Below are positions 1 through 7,855 of a stretch of 64,000 bases of DNA, piece by piece. The position numbers and the translations under genes were made by a program. Below the pieces are notes generated by a model. The model did not search any database. It was given only the letters and a program-made list of their open reading frames with translations, and was not told where the DNA came from. The DNA comes from an uncultured Clostridia bacterium (lineage in GTDB: Bacteria; Bacillota; Clostridia; Christensenellales; UBA1242): positions 1-64,000 of the forward strand of contig CAOJFR010000002.1 of assembly GCA_948434855.1 (NCBI GenBank), given 5' to 3'. The stretch's first letter is position 1. Each line of letters begins with the position of its first letter.

Positions 1-302
1 CATCAATGATATTAATTTATTTGCTAGTTTTATTATTTAGATTAGTCGCAAAAAAACTCAGACAAGTTGGTTTTATCAAAATTATAGATGGAGCACTCGG
101 AATATTCTATGGATTATTTAGATGTTTAATCTTATTTATAATAGTTTGTTCAATAATAAAGCTATTATCTCCAATAGGTTTTATGCAACCGGTAACTAAT
201 TATATAAATGGTTCTTTCTTCGGAAAATTAATATATTCACAAATTAGCAACTTTATTGATAACTACTTAAGCTTCAATGATATTGTGCGAGCCATTTTCT
301 AA
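1..302 (+). CDS. cvpA: CvpA family membrane protein, 5'-truncated
   Basis: This is the C-terminal part of a small integral membrane protein whose start lies left of the window; the reading frame is open to base 3. The visible 98 residues contain a hydrophobic segment, a short loop ending in KKLRQVGFIKIIDGALG, and a second membrane helix, followed by an amphipathic tail. That layout, especially the I-D-x-x-L-G-x-x-x-G-L turn before the last helix, is typical of CvpA/colicin V production family proteins. The molecular role of the family in Firmicutes is poorly known. Its stop codon lies right at the edge of a 48-bp palindrome that contains a parS site. Family assignment is from pattern recognition only. 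Confidence 0.7.
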   Translation, partial: SMILIYLLVLLFRLVAKKLRQVGFIKIIDGALGIFYGLFRCLILFIIVCSIIKLLSPIGFMQPVTNYINGSFFGKLIYSQISNFIDNYLSFNDIVRAIF

Positions 303-347
303 AAATAATAAAAAGTGTTTCACGTGAAACACTTTTTATTATTTTTA
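300..347. repeat. parS: parS site 1 inside a perfect 48-bp palindrome
   Basis: The core TGTTTCACGTGAAACA-like sequence (GTGTTTCACGTGAAACAC at 315-332) matches the known ParB-binding parS consensus. Here the dyad continues without a mismatch from 300 to 347 through AT-rich arms (AAAAATAATAAAAA and its complement). The outer arms give a hairpin with T-rich flanks, so it probably also terminates cvpA transcription. It lies next to parB. Confidence 0.9.
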
Positions 348-394
348 AACTTTTATTGCTTATTATTTTTTATTTTTAATATAAAACGCATTTC

Positions 395-418
395 ATAATG
401 TTTCACGTGAAACATTAT
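395..418. promoter_or_regulatory. parS: parS site 2
   Basis: TGTTTCACGTGAAACA at 399-414 is a perfect 16-bp parS palindrome, extended to 24 bp by matching ATAA/TTAT arms. ParB would load here and spread. It is the second of three copies within 170 bp downstream of parB. Confidence 0.93.
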
Positions 419-448
419 TTTTTTGTTTGTCCTAATTACTATTCATAA

Positions 449-466
449 TTGTTTCACGTGAAACAA
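449..466. promoter_or_regulatory. parS: parS site 3
   Basis: TGTTTCACGTGAAACA at 450-465, extended by one base on each side. It lies only 17 bp beyond the parB stop codon, just outside the parB terminator hairpin. Confidence 0.93.
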
Positions 467-491
467 AAAACAAGTAGCTAGGCTACTTGTT
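462..491 (-). terminator. parB terminator
   Basis: The stem ACAAGTAGC / GCTACTTGT (470-478 and 482-490) has a 3-base loop and overlaps the parB stop codon. It is followed on the minus strand by a T-rich run. This is a typical intrinsic terminator for the parA-parB operon. Confidence 0.8.
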
Positions 492-1373
492 TAATAATTC
501 ATATATTCTATCAAGGTCTTCTCTTGAATAATAATCTATAACAATTTTTCCCTTATGGTCATCTCCCTTAATTGAAACTTTTGTTGAAAATAATCTTTTC
601 ATCTGAGTTTCAAAGGCCTTTAATTCCAAATTCTCATTAACAACCTTGGTTTTTCCAGTGCCAGGTCTTAAATTGTTTAGTGCTTTAATAAGGTTTTCAG
701 TTTCTCTAACATTCAAACCTTTCTCAATAATAGTTAAGGCAATTTCCTTTTGTTTAACTGGATTTTCAACAGAAAGCAGTGCTCTTGCGTGCCCAGCAGA
801 AATTTTGTTCGCTTCAACCAAACTAACAATGGTTTCTGGCAAAGACAAAAGCCTAAGTGTGTTTGCCACAGCTGGACGGCTCTTTCCAATCTTATCTGCA
901 ACATCTTCTTGTGTTAAATTAAATTCATCAATAAGGTTTTTAATTGCTCTTGCAGATTCAATAGGGTTTAGGTCTTCTCTCTGCAAATTCTCAATAATAG
1001 CAATTTCACTAATTTCTTGCTTAGAATAATCTTTAACAATACAAGGAATTGTTTTAAGCCCCGCCATTCTTGCAGCTCTCCATCTTCTTTCACCGGCAAC
1101 AATAACAAACCTGCCATCTTTTTCTTTAACAATAATAGGTTGAACAATTCCATAAGTTTTAACTGATTCTGCAAGTTCATTTAAAGCTTGCTCATCAAAA
1201 ATTTTACGAGGTTGTTCAATGTTTCTGTCAATAAGACCAATCTCAATTTCTTTTGGTTCATTAACAACCACTGTTTCAGTTTTAACCTCAACTGAAGCAT
1301 TACCTGATGACACTTCATCATCTTCATAGTCACCAAATAAAGAATTTAATCCTCTTCCAAGTCCTGTTTTCAT
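483..1373 (-). CDS. parB: Chromosome-partitioning protein ParB (Spo0J-like)
   Basis: ParB is the parS-binding CTP-switch clamp of the chromosome segregation machinery. The 296-residue protein has the usual order. An N-terminal LGRGLNSLFG peptide (the ParA-contacting region) is followed by a variable linker. The ParB/Srx domain has the CTP-binding GERRWRAARMAG motif near residues 94-105. A helix-turn-helix then follows around LTQEDVADKIGKSRPAVANTLRL, and a C-terminal dimerisation region ends the protein. A clear AGGAG precedes the ATG. The gene is 9 bp downstream of parA in the same operon, and three parS sites follow it. Length and motifs are canonical; Spo0J versus Noc cannot be fully separated by eye, but the adjacent parA and parS consensus favour ParB. 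Confidence 0.96.
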   Translation of the reverse strand: MKTGLGRGLNSLFGDYEDDEVSSGNASVEVKTETVVVNEPKEIEIGLIDRNIEQPRKIFDEQALNELAESVKTYGIVQPIIVKEKDGRFVIVAGERRWRAARMAGLKTIPCIVKDYSKQEISEIAIIENLQREDLNPIESARAIKNLIDEFNLTQEDVADKIGKSRPAVANTLRLLSLPETIVSLVEANKISAGHARALLSVENPVKQKEIALTIIEKGLNVRETENLIKALNNLRPGTGKTKVVNENLELKAFETQMKRLFSTKVSIKGDDHKGKIVIDYYSREDLDRIYELLNK

Positions 1374-1382
1374 AATTTTCTC

Positions 1383-2168
1383 CTACACTAATTTTTTATA
1401 ATCAATTTTATTTCTTTCAAAATATTCCTCTGTTAGCAACTGATAAGCTTTAGAACCAACACAAGTTTTATCATACAAATAAATAGGTTCACCATAACTT
1501 GGAGCCTCCGCCAGCCTAACATTTCTAGGAATAGTGTTTTCAAACACAGCTGTTGCAAAAAAGTTTTCAATTTCACTTGCAACTTGTTTTCCAAGATTGC
1601 TACGAGAATCTCTCATAGTAAGCACAACTCCATCAATGGCAATTTCTGGATTAAGCTTCTTTTTAACAAGCCTAATCGTATTCATTAATTGGCTCAAGCC
1701 TTCAAGAGCAAAAAACTCACATTGAATAGGAATTATAACTGCATCAGCAGAAGCAAAAGCATTTATTGTTATAAGGTTTAAAGAAGGTGGACAATCAAAA
1801 GTTATATAATCATAACTATTCTTAATATCATTTAAAAGCTTTTTTATAACAAACTCTCTTTGTTGCATATAAACAAGTTCAACCTCAACACCAGATAAGT
1901 CAATATTTGCTGGAACAATGTCCATGTTTTCAATCTTAGTTTTATAAATTGCTTCCTGAATAGTTTTTTGTCCAGAAATAACCTGATAAATTGAGTTAAG
2001 GTTTTTATCCTTAGTAAAACCAAGGTTGCTAGTGGCATTTCCTTGTGGATCAAGGTCAATCATAAGCACCTTTTTACCCATAAGAGCCATAAAACTAGAC
2101 ATATTAACACAAGTTGTTGTTTTTCCAACTCCACCTTTCTGATTTGCAAAAGCAATAATTCTGCCCAT
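1383..2168 (-). CDS. parA: Chromosome-partitioning ATPase ParA (Soj-like)
   Basis: This is a ParA/MinD-family deviant Walker ATPase that works with ParB to segregate the origin region. The 261-residue protein starts MGRIIAFANQKGGVGKTT, with the signature lysine and Walker A motif at residues 9-18. MIDLDPQGNATSNLG follows, and a Walker B-like DYITFDCPPSLNLIT lies near residue 120. There is no N-terminal HTH extension, as expected for the chromosomal short type. AGAGGATC serves as ribosome binding site. It is first in the parA-parB operon and has a good promoter at 2207-2235. Confidence 0.96.
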   Translation of the reverse strand: MGRIIAFANQKGGVGKTTTCVNMSSFMALMGKKVLMIDLDPQGNATSNLGFTKDKNLNSIYQVISGQKTIQEAIYKTKIENMDIVPANIDLSGVEVELVYMQQREFVIKKLLNDIKNSYDYITFDCPPSLNLITINAFASADAVIIPIQCEFFALEGLSQLMNTIRLVKKKLNPEIAIDGVVLTMRDSRSNLGKQVASEIENFFATAVFENTIPRNVRLAEAPSYGEPIYLYDKTCVGSKAYQLLTEEYFERNKIDYKKLV

Positions 2169-2206
2169 AAGATCCTCTTAATCACTAAAACTTATTTTAT
2201 AACAAC

Positions 2207-2235
2207 ATTATAATATAAAAAATTAACTTTTGCAA
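2207..2235 (-). promoter_or_regulatory. Promoter of parA-parB
   Basis: Read on the minus strand, TTGCAA and TATAAT are separated by 17 bp, a good sigma-A-type promoter about 40 bp upstream of parA. Confidence 0.7.
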
Positions 2236-2280
2236 AATAAAATTGAATAACAATATAATCAAATTTTCATAAAATATACT

Positions 2281-2811
2281 ATGGCAGCATTTTTACTACT
2301 TATCTTGTGCTTAAATATAGATGCCTTGTCCTTTGGCGTAACCTACGGACTCAAAAAAATTAAGTTTAATTTCTTTTTTTCGCTAAAAATTTGCATAATT
2401 TCCAGCATATTTTTTGCTGTTCCACTATTTTTGTCACCATTGGTCTTCAAATATCTTGATAGAAGCCTATGTAATATAATAAATGGAATAATATTAATAC
2501 TTCTCAGTATTATGTATTTCACCAAAAGTTCAGGTAAAAAGAAGAAACAAATAGAAAATCACTCAACAAAAAATTTCATGTATGAATGCCTTGCATTTTC
2601 AGTTGATGCAATTTTTACTGCATTTTTAGGTGGTTTTCCTGCAAATTATTATATAATTTTTATTTTATTTTATTTTTTCACTAATTTTTTAGCAATTTAC
2701 TTAGGAAATTTAATCACATATAAATTTAATAAATATATTAAAATAAATCTTGATTTTTTTGGAGGTATAATCTTTCTCGCCTTAGGCATCTTTAAAATTT
2801 TTGGAATTTAG
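2281..2811 (+). CDS. ytaF: MntP/YtaF-like membrane protein
   Basis: This is a 176-residue, almost entirely hydrophobic protein. It opens with LLILCLNIDALSFGVTYGLKKIK, the N-D-A-x-x-x-G-x-x-x-G-L-K pattern of the MntP/YtaF (DUF204) family, and repeats a related acidic-helix motif (AFSVDAIFTAFLGG) near residue 105. This is consistent with two inverted three-helix repeats. MntP members export manganese; YtaF members are sporulation membrane proteins of unknown mechanism. The short central loop and the K-K-I-K after the first motif look more like YtaF, but I cannot exclude an MntP-type transporter. No strong ribosome binding site precedes the chosen ATG. It is divergent from parA. Confidence 0.7.
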   Translation: MAAFLLLILCLNIDALSFGVTYGLKKIKFNFFFSLKICIISSIFFAVPLFLSPLVFKYLDRSLCNIINGIILILLSIMYFTKSSGKKKKQIENHSTKNFMYECLAFSVDAIFTAFLGGFPANYYIIFILFYFFTNFLAIYLGNLITYKFNKYIKINLDFFGGIIFLALGIFKIFGI

Positions 2812-2840
2812 TTTTGCAATCTTTTTTGCTTGTTTTTTAT

Positions 2841-2870
2841 TTGACTAAAAACCAAGATATAAATTATAAT
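2841..2870 (+). promoter_or_regulatory. Promoter of ABC exporter operon
   Basis: TTGACT and TATAAT are separated by 18 bp, 27 bp before the first ABC gene. Confidence 0.65.
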
Positions 2871-2896
2871 AAAGCTACGATTATGGTGGCTTTTTT

Positions 2897-4651
2897 ATGA
2901 ACAAAAAAAATAAAAATAAAGCGTTCTCAAGTGCATCATACCTTGCAAGATACAAGGTATATGCTTTTTTTGCGCCATTTTGTAAGGGCATAGAAACAGT
3001 CTGTGAACTTTTTGTACCATATATCATGGCATTAATTATTGATGTGGGCATTAAAAATAATGATGTAAGCTACATAATTTGGTTTGGCGTGCTCATGCTA
3101 GCCCTAAACTTAATAGGAATAATATTTTCTTTAATGGCTCAAAAGTTTGGTGCCATTGCTCAAACCAGAATCGGCAGAGACATAAGAAACGACATTTTTG
3201 AACATATAAACGAGCTTTCCCATGCAGAGCTAGACAAATTTTCAACCACCACTTTATTAAATAGAACGGTCAACGATGTAAGAAACATTCAAGCGGGCAT
3301 GGGTTCAATTCTCAGGCAAATAACCAGAGCCCCTTGTCTTCTTGTTGGTTCACTAGTCATGGCTCTTTGCATCAATTTAAAATTAAGTTTAATTTTCATT
3401 GTAATAATTCCACTATTAATTTTAATAATTTGGTGGATAATGAAACACCTAAAAGTTTTGCTTATCAGCATAAAAACAAAACTAGACAAAACCACAAATA
3501 TAACTCGTGAAAACCTAACTGGTGTCAGAGTTGTAAGAGCATTCAACAAACAAAACTATGAAACAGAAAAATTTAAGTATGCAAACTACGACTTAATTTC
3601 AACTCAAATTAAGCACGCAAAATGGAACTCAATCCTAGAACCTTTAATTTCAATAGTTGTAAACCTTGCAATTATCGCCTTATTTTATTTTGGTGGCATA
3701 GAGGTAAACATTGGTGGACTTTCTCAAGGAAAACTCATTGCATTCATTGACTATTTCGGAACAATTTCATCTTGCATAGTTTCTCTTTCAAACTTAATCA
3801 CAATAGTAACCAGAATGCACGCATCAAGTGAGCGTATTAATGAGCTGTTTTTGGTTAAAAATTCAATTAAAGACCCAGCAAACCCCGTAAAAATTGATTC
3901 TTCTTCTGAAAATAACGGAAAAGTAGAATTTAAAAACGTAAACTTTTCTTATTCAGACACAAAAAATATAATAACAAATCTCAGTCTTGTTGCAAATCCG
4001 GGCGACATAATTGGCGTTATCGGTGGCACCGGAAGTGGAAAAAGCTCAATCGTCAACTTAATTCCAAGGTTTTATGACGCCACAAGTGGTGATGTGTTAA
4101 TTAATGATGTAAATGTAAAAAAATATAAGGTAGAAGATCTTAGAAATATGATAGGTCTTGTCCCTCAAAATCCAACATTGTTTGAAGGCACAATTCGTTC
4201 AAATATGTGTTGGAGAAAACCTGATGCATCAGATGAAGAAATTGTTAAAGCATTAAAAATTTCTCAGGCATATGACTTTGTAAAAGAATATCCTGATTTC
4301 TTAGAACACAAAGTTAATCGTGGTGGAAGCAACTTTTCCGGTGGTCAAAGACAAAGGCTCACAATAGCAAGGGCACTTGTTGGCAACCCAAGCATAATAA
4401 TTCTTGATGACGCATCAAGTGCGCTAGACTTTGCAACAGACGCAAAACTCAGAAAAGCCATAAGAACATATCTTGCAAATTCCACAACATTCATAGTAAC
4501 TCAAAGAACAAACTCCATAAGAGATGCCAACAAAATTATAGTTATTGATAATGGTAACATAGTTGATATTGGTTCACATAACGAGCTTCTTGAAAGATGT
4601 CAAGTTTATCAAGAAATTCATAATTCTCAAAATAAAAAGGAGGTCAAATAA
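2897..4651 (+). CDS. ABC exporter half-transporter with degenerate ATPase site
   Basis: This 584-residue half-transporter has an N-terminal six-helix ABC type I exporter membrane domain and a C-terminal nucleotide-binding domain. Walker A is GGTGSGKSS and the signature is FSGGQRQR. Walker B, however, is IIILDDASSALD, with Asp505 where the catalytic Glu normally sits. The H-loop reads VTQRTNS, with Gln536 instead of His. Those two losses are the hallmark of the inactive-site partner in heterodimeric exporters (BmrC/LmrC/TM287-type). The stop codon overlaps the ATG of the next gene by one base, so the pair is translationally coupled and presumably forms a heterodimer that exports drugs, lipids or peptides. 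The substrate cannot be read from sequence. Confidence 0.93.
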   Translation: MNKKNKNKAFSSASYLARYKVYAFFAPFCKGIETVCELFVPYIMALIIDVGIKNNDVSYIIWFGVLMLALNLIGIIFSLMAQKFGAIAQTRIGRDIRNDIFEHINELSHAELDKFSTTTLLNRTVNDVRNIQAGMGSILRQITRAPCLLVGSLVMALCINLKLSLIFIVIIPLLILIIWWIMKHLKVLLISIKTKLDKTTNITRENLTGVRVVRAFNKQNYETEKFKYANYDLISTQIKHAKWNSILEPLISIVVNLAIIALFYFGGIEVNIGGLSQGKLIAFIDYFGTISSCIVSLSNLITIVTRMHASSERINELFLVKNSIKDPANPVKIDSSSENNGKVEFKNVNFSYSDTKNIITNLSLVANPGDIIGVIGGTGSGKSSIVNLIPRFYDATSGDVLINDVNVKKYKVEDLRNMIGLVPQNPTLFEGTIRSNMCWRKPDASDEEIVKALKISQAYDFVKEYPDFLEHKVNRGGSNFSGGQRQRLTIARALVGNPSIIILDDASSALDFATDAKLRKAIRTYLANSTTFIVTQRTNSIRDANKIIVIDNGNIVDIGSHNELLERCQVYQEIHNSQNKKEVK

Positions 4652-6477
4652 TGAACGATTATAAAAGACTCTCCTCTGGTGAAATGCGTGATGATTTCAC
4701 CAAAAAAGCAAAACAAAAATATCAAAATAAAAACAGTGCATTCAGAATCCTAAAAAAAGTATTTTTCTATGCCAAAGAATATCGTATTTTCCTATACATT
4801 GCACTGTTTATGGATGTTGTAAACACAATCTGCAACATAATGATGCCAATATTTGTAGGAAAATGCATAAACTGCATTGTTTCAAAGGGCAATGTAGACT
4901 TCACTTCACTCTACAAAAACATAATAATTGTTGCAGCGTTTGCAATAGGTGCAGCAATATCCTATTTTTCACAAAAGTTTTGTCTGTCACACTATAACTA
5001 TAAAGGCACCTTCAAAATCAGAGATTTACTTTTTGAAAAATTTCAAAATGTTCCAATAAGTTATATAGACACAACCTCTCATGGCGACTTAATTTCAAGA
5101 ATGATAAATGATATAGACATGATGACAGATGGCTTCTTAGAAAGCTTTGCAGTAACGCTTTCCGGATTAACTTCAATCATAGGAACACTTATTGCAATGC
5201 TCATGTTAAACTTAAAATTATCTGCAATAATCATATTAATAACGCCAATAAGCATATTAATTTCATTAATAATTGTAAAAAAATCAAAAAAATTCGTAAA
5301 ACAAGAAGTTTCGTTACAAGGTGATCTTTCTGGATATTTAGAAGAATATATTGGTGGCGAAAGAGTAGTAAAAGCATTTAATCATGAAGAAAAAAGTGTA
5401 GAAAACTTTAAATCCCTAAATGAAAGGTTCAGGGCAACTGCACTAAAGTCTGTTTTCTATTCAGTTCTTCCAGGTCCAACCACAAGATTTGTCAATGGGC
5501 TTGTTTACGGAGCCGTTGGCTTATTTGGCTGTCTGCTTGCTCTGCGTGGCGAAATCGCAATCGGAATAATCACAACCTTCTTGTCTTATGCAAACAGTTT
5601 TGGTGAACCTTTCTCAAACATAAGCGAACAAGTTTCAGACATTCAGCAAGCTTTTGCTGCAGCAAACAGAGTGTTTAATGTGTTAGAAGAAAACAATGAA
5701 ATAAGTGATGCAAGGCTTCCAGATTTGCTTGATTGCACAGGAGAGGTTGAAATAAAAAATGTAAACTTCTCATATGTCCCAAAAACATCTTTAATTCAAA
5801 ATTTAAATTTGTCAGTAAAAAAAGGTCAAAAGGTAGCAATCGTTGGACCAACTGGTTGTGGAAAATCAACCATAATAAATCTGCTCATGAGATTCTATGA
5901 TGTAAACTCTGGCTATATAACTGTAAGTGACACACCTGTCAAAGAAATAACTCGTGCAAGCTTAAGAAGCAAATACGGAATGGTATTGCAAGACACTTGG
6001 CTGTTCAACTCAACAATTCGTGAAAACATTGCTTACGGAAATCCAAATGCTCCGCTTGAAGATGTTATTGAAGCAGCAAAACTTGCAGGTATACATGAAT
6101 ACATAGAAAAGCTTCCAAAAAAATATGACACAGAAATTATTGAAGGTGGCAGCAACTTGTCTCAGGGTGAAAAGCAGTTAATCTGCATTGCCAGAGTAAT
6201 GTTGTTAAAGCCTCCAATGCTTATTTTAGATGAAGCAACCAGCAACATAGACACCCGAACAGAGCAAAGTGTTCAACGTGCTTTTGACACAATGATGAGC
6301 GGAAGAACAAGTTTTATTGTTGCACATAGGCTTTCAACCATCACTTCTGCAGACATAATTTTGGTTATGAACAAAGGTCAAATCATAGAACAAGGTTCTC
6401 ATCAAGAACTTTTAAAGAAAAAGGGTTTCTATGCAAACCTATACAACAGTCAGTTTGAAAGCGTTAATAATCATTAA
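4651..6477 (+). CDS. ABC exporter half-transporter with canonical catalytic residues
   Basis: This is the partner of the preceding gene, 608 residues long: an N-terminal cytosolic stretch of about 50 residues, the six-helix membrane domain, then the ATPase. Walker A is GPTGCGKST, Walker B ends MLILDEATSNID with the catalytic Glu present, and the H-loop is FIVAHRLST with His. Its signature is LSQGEKQ rather than LSGGQ, and this is the signature that would face the degenerate Walker sites of the partner. The ribosome binding site AGGAGG lies within the end of the upstream gene. A bidirectional terminator follows. By family knowledge the complex would have one hydrolytic and one regulatory ATP site. 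Confidence 0.94.
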   Translation: MNDYKRLSSGEMRDDFTKKAKQKYQNKNSAFRILKKVFFYAKEYRIFLYIALFMDVVNTICNIMMPIFVGKCINCIVSKGNVDFTSLYKNIIIVAAFAIGAAISYFSQKFCLSHYNYKGTFKIRDLLFEKFQNVPISYIDTTSHGDLISRMINDIDMMTDGFLESFAVTLSGLTSIIGTLIAMLMLNLKLSAIIILITPISILISLIIVKKSKKFVKQEVSLQGDLSGYLEEYIGGERVVKAFNHEEKSVENFKSLNERFRATALKSVFYSVLPGPTTRFVNGLVYGAVGLFGCLLALRGEIAIGIITTFLSYANSFGEPFSNISEQVSDIQQAFAAANRVFNVLEENNEISDARLPDLLDCTGEVEIKNVNFSYVPKTSLIQNLNLSVKKGQKVAIVGPTGCGKSTIINLLMRFYDVNSGYITVSDTPVKEITRASLRSKYGMVLQDTWLFNSTIRENIAYGNPNAPLEDVIEAAKLAGIHEYIEKLPKKYDTEIIEGGSNLSQGEKQLICIARVMLLKPPMLILDEATSNIDTRTEQSVQRAFDTMMSGRTSFIVAHRLSTITSADIILVMNKGQIIEQGSHQELLKKKGFYANLYNSQFESVNNH

Positions 6478-6511
6478 TAAAAAAGACCTAAAATTTAGGT
6501 CTTTTTATTTT
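6478..6511. terminator. Bidirectional terminator between ABC operon and vanW-like gene
   Basis: The stem AAAAGACCTAAA / TTTAGGTCTTTT (about 6481-6505) is flanked by A- and T-runs on both sides. It serves the convergent genes and overlaps the stop codon of the minus-strand gene. Confidence 0.85.
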
Positions 6512-7767
6512 TCTCTTTTAACAACAATCCCTCTTGTTGGGTTATATCTGTTTTCTCTAATCTTTTGAGTTTTAATAAGGTTGCCCCTCTCATCATAATA
6601 GTTTAAATAGGCGTTTGAAAAATATCCCTCTTTTGCATAACTAATCCTTTTCGTTTCACCAATTTCAAGGTTATTAATGCCATATTTTTCATAATTATTA
6701 TCAATAATTTCAGCTTCAGCAGGAATAATCTTGGTTTTTTCACTAATTCTAGTAATTTTATATTTGTTTTTCTTGCCAAAAATCTTAACCTTACACACAT
6801 CTCCTTCAAAAGATGTGGTAAAAATAAGTTTTCCGTCTGTATTATTGCGAATAAGCAAGTCACTGCTTCCGCTGTTAACCATAGCATCAAAACTTGGTTC
6901 AATATAAGATACAGGCAAAGAGTGGTTATGAACCTCCATAATTTCAAGACCAGAAAGCAGTGCTGCATTATAAAGTGTCGTACTAACCTGACAAACTCCA
7001 CCACCAAAGCCATCAACAAAGGTTCCATTAGAAATTATTTTTGCAGCCATATATCCAGCTTCTTCATTTCTAATACCAGTGGTTTTGTTAAAACTCAATA
7101 TTTCACCTTCATCCAAAACAATTCCATCAAATTTAGAAAGTGCAAGCCTAATATTATTTTTTCTTTCAGGCGAGCTAGTAGAAAACTTCGTAGAAAAGCA
7201 CCCCTTTTCTCTAAATTCATTTCTAATATTAAACTCATCTTTATATGTCTCAGTTACAATATTAATAGATATTTCTCTTTTCCCTTGACAAAGCGAATTA
7301 AAAATATCCGAATAAAATTGTTTAATATCAACAAACTCTCCACATTCTCCATCAATATATTTTATTTGGCATTTATTTTTAACAACATTAACAAAACTTG
7401 GTTTCGCCTGAATGTTAACATAGCTCATAATTTTGTTTAATATCTTTTCAGATTCTGGAAAAATATATCTGCAAATCTCTTCATTATTAAAACCCATAAG
7501 TTTAAGTTTGTCTATGTTTTGTTTAATATTATCTTTATTTTTAATTATGTCTTTTTGAAACTTAGATAAACTATTAGTCTTAATAAAATCTTCTGAATAA
7601 AAATTAAAAACTTTATCCTCATATAAAATCCTATATTTTCTGGTAAGATTACTATCATTATTAGCAGCACTTGCCAAAGCAAAAGAGTGTGGACAAATAA
7701 TACCCAACACAAAAACAAAAACAAATAAAAATAGGAGTAAAAATCTGCTCTTAAACAAATTTTTCAT
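6505..7767 (-). CDS. VanW family secreted protein
   Basis: This 420-residue protein has an N-terminal signal or anchor helix (residues 8-31) ending near HSFALASAA. The VanW core follows: FSFNKTTG-like then GFGGGVCQVSTTLYNAALLSGLE, and MEVHNHSLPVSYIEPSFDAMV around residues 250-310. A C-terminal region of about 90 residues resembles a G5-type beta domain. VanW proteins are common in Firmicutes; their link to vancomycin resistance is historical and the biochemical role is unknown, though they are probably cell-envelope proteins. There is no vancomycin-resistance cluster around it. AGGAG precedes the ATG. It is transcribed convergently to the ABC operon. Confidence 0.88.
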   Translation of the reverse strand: MKNLFKSRFLLLFLFVFVFVLGIICPHSFALASAANNDSNLTRKYRILYEDKVFNFYSEDFIKTNSLSKFQKDIIKNKDNIKQNIDKLKLMGFNNEEICRYIFPESEKILNKIMSYVNIQAKPSFVNVVKNKCQIKYIDGECGEFVDIKQFYSDIFNSLCQGKREISINIVTETYKDEFNIRNEFREKGCFSTKFSTSSPERKNNIRLALSKFDGIVLDEGEILSFNKTTGIRNEEAGYMAAKIISNGTFVDGFGGGVCQVSTTLYNAALLSGLEIMEVHNHSLPVSYIEPSFDAMVNSGSSDLLIRNNTDGKLIFTTSFEGDVCKVKIFGKKNKYKITRISEKTKIIPAEAEIIDNNYEKYGINNLEIGETKRISYAKEGYFSNAYLNYYDERGNLIKTQKIRENRYNPTRGIVVKREK

Positions 7768-7855
7768 ACTCCTATTATGTGTATAAATTATTTTTTTATT
7801 GCATATTTAGCATAAAGAATTGTGCAAGCAATAAAACTTAAAAATGAAACATAAA

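Noticed and set aside
646..1029. Open frames on the strand opposite parB, and similar antisense frames in glgB, rpoB and the P-type ATPase.
   Set aside because: They mirror the codon structure of the real genes, lack ribosome binding sites and show no protein-like features.
2869..2893. Terminator-like hairpin AAAGCTAC/GTGGCTTT followed by TTTT just before the first ABC exporter gene.
   Set aside because: The predicted transcription start lies inside the 5' arm, so the hairpin would not be transcribed from that promoter; the case for attenuation is too weak.
6505..7767. Vancomycin resistance locus because of the VanW protein.
   Set aside because: No vanA/B ligase, vanH, vanX or vanRS nearby; VanW-family proteins are common in Firmicutes without resistance.
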